Assembly (NCBI RefSeq): GCF_004342175.1
Contig: NZ_SMAO01000006.1
Coordinates: forward strand, 186,001-250,000
DNA length: 64,000 bases
Direction: 5' to 3'
DNA from: Thiobaca trueperi
GTDB taxonomy: Bacteria; Pseudomonadota; Gammaproteobacteria; Chromatiales; Chromatiaceae
Below, one piece after another: positions 20,631 to 28,465 of the stretch. How positions within the stretch are numbered: the first letter of the stretch is position 1; every line of letters begins with the position of its first letter. The position numbers and the translations under genes were made by a program. Under the pieces are notes generated by a model, which worked only from the letters and a program-made list of their open reading frames with translations, searched no databases and was not told the origin of the DNA.

Positions 20631-21577
20631 CTGTATCCGTCAATATCCCCGCACCCAGCGCACCCTCGGTCAAGCAGACCCAGATCATCGCCATCTATGG
20701 CAAGGGCGGCATCGGCAAGAGCTTCACCCTCGCCAATCTGTCCTACATGATGGCGCAGCAGGGCAAGAAGGTGCTCCTGATCGGCTGCGATCCCAAGAGC
20801 GACACCGCGACCCTGCTCTTTGGCGGGCGCAACTGTCCGACCATCCTCGGCGTCTCCAGCGAGAAGAAGAAGGCCGGTGATTCGGTCGCCATCGGCGACA
20901 TCTGTTTCAAACGCGACGGCGTCTTTGCCATGGAACTCGGCGGCCCTGAGGTCGGGCGCGGCTGCGGCGGGCGCGGCATCATCCACGGTTTCGAGCTGCT
21001 CGAAGGTCTGGGCTTCCATGAATGGGATTTCGATTACGTCCTGCTCGACTTCCTGGGCGACGTGGTCTGTGGCGGCTTTGGTCTGCCGATCGCCCGCGAT
21101 CTGTGCCAGAAGGTCATCATCGTCGGCTCGAACGACCTCCAGTCGCTCTATGTCGCCAACAATGTCTGTTCGGCGGTCGAATACTTCCGGGGTCTGGGCG
21201 GCAATGTCGGCGTCGCCGGCATGGTGATCAACAAGGACGACGGCACCGGCGAGGCGCAGGCCTTCGCCACGGCTGCCGGGATTCCGATCCTCGCCACTAT
21301 CCCGGCGCATGAGGAGATCCGGCGCAAGAGCGCCAATTACGAGATCATCGGGCACCCCGACGGTCCCTGGGGTCCGCTGTTCGAGTCCCTGGCAGCCAAC
21401 GTCGCCGAAGCCCCGCCAGTGCGCCCCAAGCCGCTGGCGCACGAGGCACTGCTCGATCTCTTCAAGGGCGATGCTGTCGGACGCCATGTGGTGCTGGAAC
21501 CGGCGACCCTGGCCGATATGTGCGACGCCTCGGCCATTGCCAAGCCGTCGCTCGAAGTCGTTTACGACGATGTCTGA
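20627..21577 (+). CDS. bchX: BchX, iron protein of chlorophyllide a reductase
   Basis: Nitrogenase-Fe-protein-like ATPase that feeds electrons to the BchYZ catalytic protein for reduction of chlorin ring B. 316 residues with P-loop YGKGGIGKSFT, switch region GCDPKSDT, and the two 4Fe-4S ligand cysteines in GRGCGGRGI and GDVVCGGFG. GTG start at 20627 overlaps the bchC stop. bchY follows after 19 bases. Confidence 0.95.
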   Translation: MTVSVNIPAPSAPSVKQTQIIAIYGKGGIGKSFTLANLSYMMAQQGKKVLLIGCDPKSDTATLLFGGRNCPTILGVSSEKKKAGDSVAIGDICFKRDGVFAMELGGPEVGRGCGGRGIIHGFELLEGLGFHEWDFDYVLLDFLGDVVCGGFGLPIARDLCQKVIIVGSNDLQSLYVANNVCSAVEYFRGLGGNVGVAGMVINKDDGTGEAQAFATAAGIPILATIPAHEEIRRKSANYEIIGHPDGPWGPLFESLAANVAEAPPVRPKPLAHEALLDLFKGDAVGRHVVLEPATLADMCDASAIAKPSLEVVYDDV

Positions 21578-21596
21578 GCGCCGGGAGGAATCAGCG

Positions 21597-22991
21597 ATGG
21601 TCCAGGATTCGACTCAGGCGAGTGGCTGCGCCAGCGCCTCGGGACAAAAGCGCGGCCCGCACGATCAGCCGCAGACCATGTGCCCGGCCTTCGGCGCGCT
21701 GCGCGTCGGTCTGCGCATGCGCCGCACCGCCATGGTGCTGGTCGGCTCCGGCTGCTGTGTCTATGGTCTGAGCTTCACCGCGCATTTCTACGGTGCGCGA
21801 CGCTCAATCGGCTATGTGCCCTTCGACTCTGAGTCGCTGGTCTCGGGCCGGCTGTTCGAGGACGCGCGCGAGGCGGTGCTCAAGCTCGCCGACCCTGACA
21901 AGCTCGATACCATCGTCGCCATCAATCTCTGTGTGCCGACCGCTTCCGGGGTGCCGCTGCGACTGCTGCCCAAGGAAGTGAACGGCGTGCGTATTCTCGG
22001 TATCGATGTGCCCGGATTCGGCACCCCGACCCATGCCGAGGCCAAGGACGTGCTCGCCGGGGCCATGCTCCAGTACGCCCGTCTGGAGGCCGAGCAGGGG
22101 CCGGTGCAGGCCCCGCGCGGTGGACGCGCCGAGCGCCCGACCGTGACCCTGCTGGGTGAGATGTTCCCCGCCGACCCGGTCGGCATCGGCATGATGCTCG
22201 ACCCGCTGGGTCTGGCCGTCGGCCCGGTGGTGCCGACCCGCGAATGGCGCGAACTCTATGCCGCGCTCGACTGCCGGGTGGCGGCGGCCATCCATCCGCA
22301 GTATCAGGCCAGTGCGCGCGAATTCGCCGCTGCCGGTCGCCCCATCGTCGGCTCGGCCCCGGTCGGGCGCGATGGGACGGCGGCCTGGCTGGATGCCATC
22401 GGTCAGGCGTGCGGTATCGCTCAGGACAAGGTTGACACAGCCAAGAACAAGTTCCTGCCCGCCATTGGTGGCGCGCTCGCCGCCATGCCGATCAAGGGCC
22501 GGGTCATCGTCTCCGGCTATGAAGGCTCGGAGCTGCTGGTCGCGCGTCTGCTGATCGAATCCGGCGCGACCGTGCCCTATGTCGGCACCGCCTGCCCGCG
22601 CACGCCCTGGAACGAGCCGGATCTGGCGTGGCTGGAGGAGCGCGGCGTCCCGGTCCAGTTCCGCGCCTCGCTGGAACAGGATCTGGCGGCGGTCGAGTCG
22701 CTGGAGCCGGATCTGGCGATTGGGACGACACCTGTGGTTCAGGCGGCAAAGGAGCGGCAGATCCCTGCGCTCTATTTCACCAACCTGATTTCGGCGCGTC
22801 CGCTGATGGGACCGGCGGGTGCTGGGTCGCTGGCGCAGGTCATCAATGCCGCGCTTGCCAACAAGGAACGCTTTGCCACCATGCGGGCCTTCTTTGAGGG
22901 CGTGGGCACGGGCGAGACCAGTGGAGTGTGGCCGGTGATGCCGGTCAAGCGCGGAACAGGGCGCGCGGCTGGCAAGTCTGCGCAGTTGTAA
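21597..22991 (+). CDS. bchY: BchY, subunit of chlorophyllide a reductase
   Basis: NifD-like subunit which with BchZ forms the catalytic component of chlorophyllide a oxidoreductase. 464 residues; cysteine ligands visible in TMCPAFGALR, GSGCCVYGLSF and INLCVPTASG. ATG 21597 has GGGAGGAA at ideal spacing. The partner gene bchZ, which follows bchY in most purple bacteria together with the puf genes, is absent; the operon ends at a hairpin and AT-rich foreign genes follow. Confidence 0.94.
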   Translation: MVQDSTQASGCASASGQKRGPHDQPQTMCPAFGALRVGLRMRRTAMVLVGSGCCVYGLSFTAHFYGARRSIGYVPFDSESLVSGRLFEDAREAVLKLADPDKLDTIVAINLCVPTASGVPLRLLPKEVNGVRILGIDVPGFGTPTHAEAKDVLAGAMLQYARLEAEQGPVQAPRGGRAERPTVTLLGEMFPADPVGIGMMLDPLGLAVGPVVPTREWRELYAALDCRVAAAIHPQYQASAREFAAAGRPIVGSAPVGRDGTAAWLDAIGQACGIAQDKVDTAKNKFLPAIGGALAAMPIKGRVIVSGYEGSELLVARLLIESGATVPYVGTACPRTPWNEPDLAWLEERGVPVQFRASLEQDLAAVESLEPDLAIGTTPVVQAAKERQIPALYFTNLISARPLMGPAGAGSLAQVINAALANKERFATMRAFFEGVGTGETSGVWPVMPVKRGTGRAAGKSAQL

Positions 22992-23019
22992 ATTAAGGGA
23001 TAGGACGTTTGTCGTGATT

Positions 23020-23067
23020 CACAATTTCGTTGGTTGGACTGCGTGCAGTCTGGCTGACGGAATTGTG
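23020..23067. terminator. Long hairpin after bchY
   Basis: Outer stem CACAATT (23020-23026) with AATTGTG (23061-23067), inner stem GGACTGC with GCAGTCT around a GT loop. It sits 29 bases after the bchY stop at the junction with AT-rich DNA. No U-tract follows, so termination is uncertain; it may be a repeat end. Confidence 0.5.
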
Positions 23068-23118
23068 TGCGCAATCTAGAATACGTTATGCCTCTGAGAA
23101 ATATAGCTGAGGACTGAA

Positions 23119-23718
23119 ATGTTAGAGCAGGAAGCATTAAATCATTGGCGCTTCTTTATATCTTTAGAGAAAGATTTAATGACCGTAAAGGATTACATCG
23201 AAATCGCTCAGGACAACTACAACTCTTACTCTTTTGAGCTATCAAAAATACTCCAGCTATCGTGCGCCGAAATAGATTGTATATGCAGATTGCTATGTAA
23301 AGAGATTGATCCTTCCACTGACTATCAAGATCAAGCTGTATTTAGCGGAAACATCGCGCAATATAGAAAGACCGTATTAACCAACCTGCCTAAACTTCCC
23401 GAGGCTGAGGTTCACATAACAACACCTGGAATCAACGCATTTAGGCCGTGGGCTGACTGGCAATCGCTTGACTCGCCTACGTGGTGGAAAAGCTATAACA
23501 ACGTCAAACACTATCGCCATGTTTGTTTCAAGGAGGCAAATCTGAAAAATGTGTTAGAAGCAATGGCGGCCTTGATGATTATAGCGTCTTATCTTTATCG
23601 AACAGTTGTGGCTCAACCTTATGCTAACCCGATGCCCCCGCCAAAATTATTTACAAGCGAATATACAAGCCCTTTCTTGCTTGCACGTGCAAATAGTGAG
23701 CTGCCAGACTTCGCATAA
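23119..23718 (+). CDS. AT-rich unknown protein, possibly HEPN-like
   Basis: A 199-residue protein not recognised with certainty. It is helical, with KILQLSCAEIDCICRLLCKE, then PTWWKSYNNVKHYRHVCFKE and ANLKNVLEAMAALMIIASYL. The W-x2-YN-x-VKH-R-x3-F-x-A pattern is reminiscent of HEPN-type proteins found near mobile or defence genes, but I cannot see a clear Rx4-6H catalytic motif. GAGGA six bases before ATG 23119 supports the start. Codon use is AT-rich, unlike the pigment genes beside it. Confidence 0.6.
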   Translation: MLEQEALNHWRFFISLEKDLMTVKDYIEIAQDNYNSYSFELSKILQLSCAEIDCICRLLCKEIDPSTDYQDQAVFSGNIAQYRKTVLTNLPKLPEAEVHITTPGINAFRPWADWQSLDSPTWWKSYNNVKHYRHVCFKEANLKNVLEAMAALMIIASYLYRTVVAQPYANPMPPPKLFTSEYTSPFLLARANSELPDFA

Positions 23719-23774
23719 CACGCGCCTCAAGCCAGTCCCATACTGCGTCTACAGAGCCGTATCTAGCGAGGTAT

Positions 23775-23853
23775 GATGGGTAGAACGGCCACGCGATGAT
23801 CTTGACGGTTGCTGTAACGCTTGTTGGCCGTGAAACCCATCATTCACCGCAGC
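23775..23853. repeat. Direct repeat D, left copy
   Basis: 79 bp starting GATGGGTAGAACGGCCACGC and ending CATTCACCGCAGC; it recurs at 24479-24557 with about nine differences. Each copy is itself an imperfect palindrome (GATGGGT with ACCCATC, ACGGCCA with TGGCCGT). The pair brackets the DUF4160/DUF2442 genes. Confidence 0.85.
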
Positions 23854-23905
23854 TACAATCTACAATCGTTCGTGACAGCTTGGACTTTGTTTTGAGAGCA
23901 ACTGA

Positions 23906-24172
23906 ATGCCAGTTTTGTCAGTGTTTTTTGGAATGATTGTACGCATGTGGCACGACGATCATCCGCCGCCACACATTCATGTTGCGTATCAAGGATTCGA
24001 GGCTTTAGTGCAAATCGACACAGGCCAAATTCTAAAAGGCAAACTTCCGAAAAAAGTTGCATCGATTATCAGTGACTGGTGCGAGACTCATCGAGTTGAA
24101 CTGCTGGAAAATTGGGACCGTGCCCAGCGGTTCGAAACACTTGAACGTATTCAGGGGGCTGATCATGATTAA
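23906..24172 (+). CDS. DUF4160 protein
   Basis: 88-residue protein of the DUF4160 family, recognised by MIVRMWHDDHPPPHIHVAYQ and the later strand-helix LPKKVASIISDWCETHRVEL. It is usually paired with DUF2442, as here, with an 8-base overlap; such pairs have been suggested to be toxin-antitoxin-like, but the function is not established. The pair is enclosed by direct repeats and sits in the AT-rich block. Confidence 0.85.
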   Translation: MPVLSVFFGMIVRMWHDDHPPPHIHVAYQGFEALVQIDTGQILKGKLPKKVASIISDWCETHRVELLENWDRAQRFETLERIQGADHD

Positions 24173-24416
24173 AATTCTTGAATTCGATTATTTGGGAAAC
24201 GGATGCCTCGAATTGACTTTTTCCGATGGCGCGAGAGGAATTTTTAACGTCTGGTCTTATTGCTCGACTCGGCATGGTCCTTTGCTTGAACCGCTTCAGT
24301 CAGAATCCTATATTAAACGTTGCTTCATCGACATAGGCGCTCTCGGTTGGCCCAATGGCTTGGAGCTGTCTCCGACACGTCTTTATGAACTTTGCGAAAT
24401 AAAGAAAGCGGCATAA
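24165..24416 (+). CDS. DUF2442 protein
   Basis: 83-residue partner of the preceding DUF4160 protein. Family features: LEFDYLGNGCLELTFSDGA and SYIKRCFIDIGALGWPNGLE followed by ELSPTRLYEL. ATG at 24165 lies within the end of the upstream gene, so the two are one unit. Function unknown. Confidence 0.85.
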   Translation: MIKILEFDYLGNGCLELTFSDGARGIFNVWSYCSTRHGPLLEPLQSESYIKRCFIDIGALGWPNGLELSPTRLYELCEIKKAA

Positions 24417-24478
24417 CTGCAACGGTCACTGTTTCTGGAAAACCGAGTATTGATGTCCTGCCGGGCACGCTTAGCAAG

Positions 24479-24557
24479 GATGGGTAGAACGGCCACGCGA
24501 TAACCTTGAGGATTTCTGTGACGCTTATTGGCAGTGAAACCCATCACTCACCGCAGC
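24479..24557. repeat. Direct repeat D, right copy
   Basis: Second 79-bp copy, GATGGGTAGAACGGCCACGC to CACTCACCGCAGC, 704 bases from the first and in the same orientation. The remainder of 24417-24672 holds no gene. Confidence 0.85.
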
Positions 24558-24672
24558 AGATAGTAATCCATCCATCCATGGCCTATCGCCGAACGAAAGC
24601 GCAAGAGATTTGGGCTGTCGATTGGGTGAGCTTTTTTGCGCAAAACGCCATTTCTGGTAGGAAGTGTTTGCC

Positions 24673-26052
24673 ATGAAAATCAAACTTGCTTTGTTTTCTA
24701 TCCCGATACTGATGGCGGCTATTTCGTCAATGGCTTCATCGCATTATACGATCTGCGGCGAAGAAGGAAAGGCATGCAATATAGATGGCGGCAAACCTGT
24801 TATTTTGCGATATGGGGCGAATCCGGCCTCCGAAGACCAGCCTGAGAGTGATTCAGGTGGATATATCTATACTCCGTTCAGCGGAATCAATGAGATATGG
24901 TGCGGCAATGATCTCGGCGATCCGGCTTGGGGCATAGCCAAACAATGCGATACCATCGATAACATTCCATCGATTGCCGGTGTCGAATCTCATGTTTGGG
25001 GATATCAGTGCGCTGATCAAGATGGGAGCTGTCAAATACATAACGCGGATATTCCAACGTGGGTCCATTATTATGCATCTGATGCGGATGGCAATCTTAA
25101 GGCAATTACAGGCATTCAGGACAACACCTTTCCCTGCACGAATGCGCAATTCAAGTACGATCCACTGCCGGACGCAAAGAAAAAATGCAATATCGGCGAG
25201 CCCGTCATCAAAAATAACGATGGCTATCCCGTCAAACTGAATTGGATTGAATGCGCAGCCGAAGATCAGTTCTGTCAGCTCAGGATGCCTGATGGAAGCG
25301 ATTGGATAGATGCGGCTGCGAACACCCCGGTCCTGATGCGATTCAGCTTTTGGGGTCGGTCGGTTTACCAGCTTGGTTCATTTAAAAAAGGCTTCCTGTG
25401 CTCGCATTCGACTTTCGGAAACGATTCGACGCCTTATTCGACAAATGGATACTGTTCTTATGTTTTACTGCCTAACAAATATCGGGCGAATGTTCAAATT
25501 GCATCCTCGGATTCGATCATCGGTGGCGATGTTCCTCAACCGAAAATGTTGGGTGGATTACAGTATGGGAGAACATTTGTCGCGTGGCAGAAAGTCGCTG
25601 AATTTAAATGCGCCAAAGGCGCTGAATGTGATTTAAGTTACGCTCTTGCTTATGGCTCATCGAGCAAAAATTATTTTACGAAAACGACGGAGTGGGCCGA
25701 GTGGGTAACGAATTCGGTTGGATTGGGCGTCGTGGGTATCAAGGCTTCTGTTGAAGCATCGGCGAATTATGGCGATTCTGAGAATTTTCAAAACGCTTTA
25801 AATGTCGAGTACGGACAAAAAACAACGATAAACTGTGTCGAAAACAAATCTCCGTATGCTTATCATCTGGTTCTGTATCAATTCGAAACCCAGACCGATA
25901 TAACCTGTATTTTGAGTGGAGATTGCAGCACAGTTACCCAAACGATGGATACATTTTGCGCTGTCAATCCACCAGACGGTTATCAGGGGCCACAATGCCT
26001 GCCTGGTGATTGTGCGGATGAATTTTGTTACACATGCAAAAATTCGATTTAG
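24673..26052 (+). CDS. Secreted Cys-rich three-repeat protein, unknown function
   Basis: 459 residues with a signal peptide (MKIKLALFSIPILMAAISSM, cleavage near SHY). Three diverged modules of about 80-90 residues follow, each with the plan C-x-EDG-x-C ... RYG-like strand ... C-x3-FGDP-like ... C: near residues 25-95 (ICGEEGKAC, WCGNDLGDPAWG), 110-175 (CADQDGSC, PCTNAQF) and 195-275 (CAAEDQFC, LCSHSTFGND). This resembles small beta-rich carbohydrate-binding modules seen in secreted proteins. The C-terminal 180 residues contain alternating polar/apolar strands (WVTNSVGLGVVGIKASVEAS, ANYGDSENFQNALNVEYGQ) and more cysteines, a pattern compatible with a pore-forming or fibre-like beta domain; this is inference only. 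Monocistronic, AT-rich. Confidence 0.7.
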   Translation: MKIKLALFSIPILMAAISSMASSHYTICGEEGKACNIDGGKPVILRYGANPASEDQPESDSGGYIYTPFSGINEIWCGNDLGDPAWGIAKQCDTIDNIPSIAGVESHVWGYQCADQDGSCQIHNADIPTWVHYYASDADGNLKAITGIQDNTFPCTNAQFKYDPLPDAKKKCNIGEPVIKNNDGYPVKLNWIECAAEDQFCQLRMPDGSDWIDAAANTPVLMRFSFWGRSVYQLGSFKKGFLCSHSTFGNDSTPYSTNGYCSYVLLPNKYRANVQIASSDSIIGGDVPQPKMLGGLQYGRTFVAWQKVAEFKCAKGAECDLSYALAYGSSSKNYFTKTTEWAEWVTNSVGLGVVGIKASVEASANYGDSENFQNALNVEYGQKTTINCVENKSPYAYHLVLYQFETQTDITCILSGDCSTVTQTMDTFCAVNPPDGYQGPQCLPGDCADEFCYTCKNSI

Positions 26053-26092
26053 CCAGGATGGGTGGAATCCTTGGTTTTCCAGCAAGATTGGT

Positions 26093-27169
26093 TCAGGATT
26101 TTGTCCAAAACTCCAGGCCGTTCGGCTGCGGCGGCTCAGGAGCCGGACGGGCGAACAGATAACCCTGGAGCAGATCCGCCCCTTCGGCCACGACATGGGC
26201 CAGTTCGCCGGGGGTTTCGATGCCTTCGGCAAGCACTTGAATGTCCAGCTCGCGGGCGATTCCGATCAGCGCCCGAAACACCGTCTGACGACCCGGATCG
26301 GTGTCGATATGGCGGATGATCTCCATATCGACCTTGATGATGTCGGGCCTGATCTGGGCCAGCAGGTTGAGCGAGGCATAACCGCTGCCGACATCGTCCA
26401 GCGCCACGCGATAACCGGATGTGCGATAGAAGTCGAGGATGCGCTTCAGATGCTCGATATCATCGACCCTTTCGGTTTCCACCACCTCGAAGACGATGCG
26501 ATCCGGCGCGATCCCCAGATTTTTCGCCCAGCCGACCGTGCTTTGCAGACAGTGCGCTGGGTCATAGATGGCGGTCGGAATGAAATTGATGAAAAGCTGG
26601 CCGTCCAGACACTGCGCCGCCGCACTGTGCAGGGCCGTTTCGCGCGCCTGACGATCAACCTGAAACAGCAGATCGTTGTCGGCTGCGGTGGACAGGATCT
26701 CGCCCGGAAACATCAGGCTGCCATCCTGACGCTGTCCGCGCAGCAGCGCCTCATGCCCGATGACCGCCCCGGTGTCGGCGGCCAGAATGGGCTGAAACCA
26801 GGAGATGAAACGCCTGTGTTCCAGGATGTCGAGCAGGGCGTCGGCATCCAGCAGACTCAGCCAGCGATCCAGGGTGCGGGCGCGGGTGAAGGCGTGGAAG
26901 GTCAGGGTCTCGCCCGAATCCAGCCGCAGCGCCGAAATGCCCTGATATTCGAGACGGTTGAAGGCGCCCGAATCACGGACGAGGACGAGAAATTCGCGCA
27001 GGCGTGTGTTTGGGAGACGGACCACTCTGTCCTCGACGCACCCTCCCAGTCCCTGATGCTCCAAAAAGCCGGTCAGCTTGTCCATCAGCTCGCGCACGGC
27101 GCAGGTCAACAGCAGGTTTCCCGGCTCATCGGATGATAGCGGAATCGTCTGGCAGCGAGCGCATGGCAT
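26093..27169 (-). CDS. EAL-domain c-di-GMP phosphodiesterase
   Basis: 358 residues from ATG 27169 (GGGGGAA seven bases upstream). N-terminal part has a CARC pair and a mixed region that may be a small sensor domain; residues about 130-350 form an EAL domain with GHEALLRG, NFIPTAIYDP, FEVVETERV, ALDDVGSGYASL, IKVDMEIIRHID and LAEGIETPGE. The catalytic acidic and Lys residues appear intact, so it should hydrolyse c-di-GMP. It is not linked to the chemosensory cluster further right. Confidence 0.88.
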   Translation of the reverse strand: MPCARCQTIPLSSDEPGNLLLTCAVRELMDKLTGFLEHQGLGGCVEDRVVRLPNTRLREFLVLVRDSGAFNRLEYQGISALRLDSGETLTFHAFTRARTLDRWLSLLDADALLDILEHRRFISWFQPILAADTGAVIGHEALLRGQRQDGSLMFPGEILSTAADNDLLFQVDRQARETALHSAAAQCLDGQLFINFIPTAIYDPAHCLQSTVGWAKNLGIAPDRIVFEVVETERVDDIEHLKRILDFYRTSGYRVALDDVGSGYASLNLLAQIRPDIIKVDMEIIRHIDTDPGRQTVFRALIGIARELDIQVLAEGIETPGELAHVVAEGADLLQGYLFARPAPEPPQPNGLEFWTKS

Positions 27170-27200
27170 CGTCAGGTTCCCCCGCGAATGTCGCTTAAAC

Positions 27201-27236
27201 AAAAGGGGCTAGGTGTTGCCACCTAACCCCTTAGTT
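27201..27236 (-). terminator. Original tRNA-Leu terminator, left of the element
   Basis: Stem AAGGGGCTAGGTG with CACCTAACCCCTT and a T-rich tail on the plus strand. It corresponds to the hairpin at 36624-36655 next to the intact tRNA, so it is probably the terminator the tRNA had before integration. Confidence 0.6.
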
Positions 27237-27240
27237 TTTA

Positions 27241-27298
27241 TTGGTACCGAGGGCCGGAATCGAACCGGCATGGGGTCACCCCCGTCAGATTTTGAGTC
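27241..27298. repeat. Left attachment repeat
   Basis: 58 bp beginning TTGGTACCGAGGGCCGGAAT and ending TTTTGAGTC, identical to 36664-36721. It contains the tRNA acceptor 3' strand, T arm, variable arm and half of the anticodon stem only, so it is not a second tRNA gene. Confidence 0.92.
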
Positions 27299-27534
27299 GT
27301 TTAAAATCAACGACTTACAGCGCGTCACAACACATTGCAGCATGATTTTTAAGAATTTTTCACGGGTTCCGTGCGACAGTGTAAGGCGAAAAGCTGGCAG
27401 ATGTTAGCGAACAGTGGCGCATGAGTGGCGCATGGTATCGCCTATATGCTGAGAGCGCCAATATCAGAACGCAACCAGAAATAGGTTCGGGCGCTCATTT
27501 CCGTCACTGACGGAAATGAAAGGCGCAGTAACGG
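27299..27534. other. Non-coding left end of the element with arm site
   Basis: No gene here. It holds the 22-bp arm sequence at 27413-27434 (two AGTGGCGCATG units in tandem) and a perfect 12-base-arm palindrome TCATTTCCGTCA / TGACGGAAATGA at 27495-27519, which may be an operator or terminator for the genes transcribed toward this end. Confidence 0.7.
27413..27434. promoter_or_regulatory. Putative integrase arm-type site, left
   Basis: Tandem AGTGGCGCATG x2, repeated exactly at 36585-36606. Paired short direct repeats near both ends are typical arm-binding sites of tyrosine integrases of the P4/lambda type. Confidence 0.65.
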
Positions 27535-27903
27535 CTAGATGTGGTCTAGATCGGTCTGCCACAGGCGAAGCTGACGGCGCATGCTGCTTGCGCGGGGCGC
27601 GCGGCCAAATTGCGCCAGGAGGGCGCGGCGGATCTCGACCGGGCGCCGGCCTTGCTGGTCCAGCGTGATTGCCAGGGCTCTTTCCGGTGCGGTGTAGTGG
27701 CGGGAGTCGCCCGTGGTCGGGCTCTCTTCTCTGCGCTGCTCCAGGGCGGTGACGCGGGCGCGAAGGTCTGCCAGGGCGTCCGGTTCGCTCAAGCGATCCA
27801 GGGCGCGAAGGATCACGCTGGTCATGGTTTCGCCGGGGCCGGCCAGACTGTGCAGACGGGCGCGGGTGCCGGCGGGGAATTTCAGGGCGATTTGTTCGGG
27901 CAT
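27535..27903 (-). CDS. Putative ribbon-helix-helix regulator of the element
   Basis: 122 residues. Residues 4-38 (IALKFPAGTRARLHSLAGPG then MTSVILRALDRL) look like a ribbon-helix-helix DNA-binding fold; residues 45-60 form a coiled coil; the C-terminal half (ERALAITLDQQGRRPVEIRR) looks like a helix-turn-helix. Last gene of the element's leftward transcript. No family name can be given with confidence. Confidence 0.6.
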   Translation of the reverse strand: MPEQIALKFPAGTRARLHSLAGPGETMTSVILRALDRLSEPDALADLRARVTALEQRREESPTTGDSRHYTAPERALAITLDQQGRRPVEIRRALLAQFGRAPRASSMRRQLRLWQTDLDHI

Positions 27904-27928
27904 AAGGTCTAGATGCGGTCTAGATCGC

Positions 27929-28255
27929 TCAACGTGCGAGCATTTGCCGGGCGCGCTGCGCTTGGCGAGTCAGGTGGCGTTGCTGGTTTTCGAGCCGGCG
28001 GTAAAGGGCGGATGGGTGCAGCTCCAGGCGCTTCGCGGCCTCGGCGATGTGCCAACCGCAGTCGCGCAGCGCCTCCAGAATGTCATGGTCGGTCAGGCGT
28101 GGCGGGGGCGGAATCGCGATCTTGGCGCCGGCCAGCTCGGCGGTGATCCGACGAATGACGGTCTCGGCGATCTCGCCGGGCACTTCTTCGCGCAGGATTT
28201 TGGTGAAATGCTGAAACACGTGGACCTCGCAGGAAGGGCGCTCGCTGGGTCGCAC
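27929..28255 (-). CDS. Fis-type HTH protein of the element
   Basis: 108 residues. The C-terminal part LTDHDILEALRDCGWHIAEA then AKRLELHPSALYRRLE is a Fis-type (HTH_8) DNA-binding domain. The N-terminal part (VPGEIAETVIRRITAEL) is helical. It probably regulates element or helper-phage genes; specific role unknown. Confidence 0.68.
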   Translation of the reverse strand: MRPSERPSCEVHVFQHFTKILREEVPGEIAETVIRRITAELAGAKIAIPPPPRLTDHDILEALRDCGWHIAEAAKRLELHPSALYRRLENQQRHLTRQAQRARQMLAR

Positions 28256-28465
28256 CCACTTGGCACATCGGCGGCCTGAAATGGGCCGGGCGAGCGGTGC
28301 GGCCAGCGGTGGCGGGCGGTCCAGCGAGCGAAAAGGGTGCGCGTCGTGCAGCGCGGGCTGTTCCCGCGCGTCCGGTGACGCTCAGTCTGTCCCGGTGGCG
28401 CGGCATTGTTTAGGAGGTTCTTTGCGCCGGGCTATGCCGCGCCTCGCCCGGTGCGCCCGCAGAAA

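Noticed and set aside
27241-27298. Second tRNA-Leu gene
   Set aside because: Only the 3' 57 bases are present; the acceptor 5' strand, D arm and half anticodon arm are missing. It is the attachment repeat.
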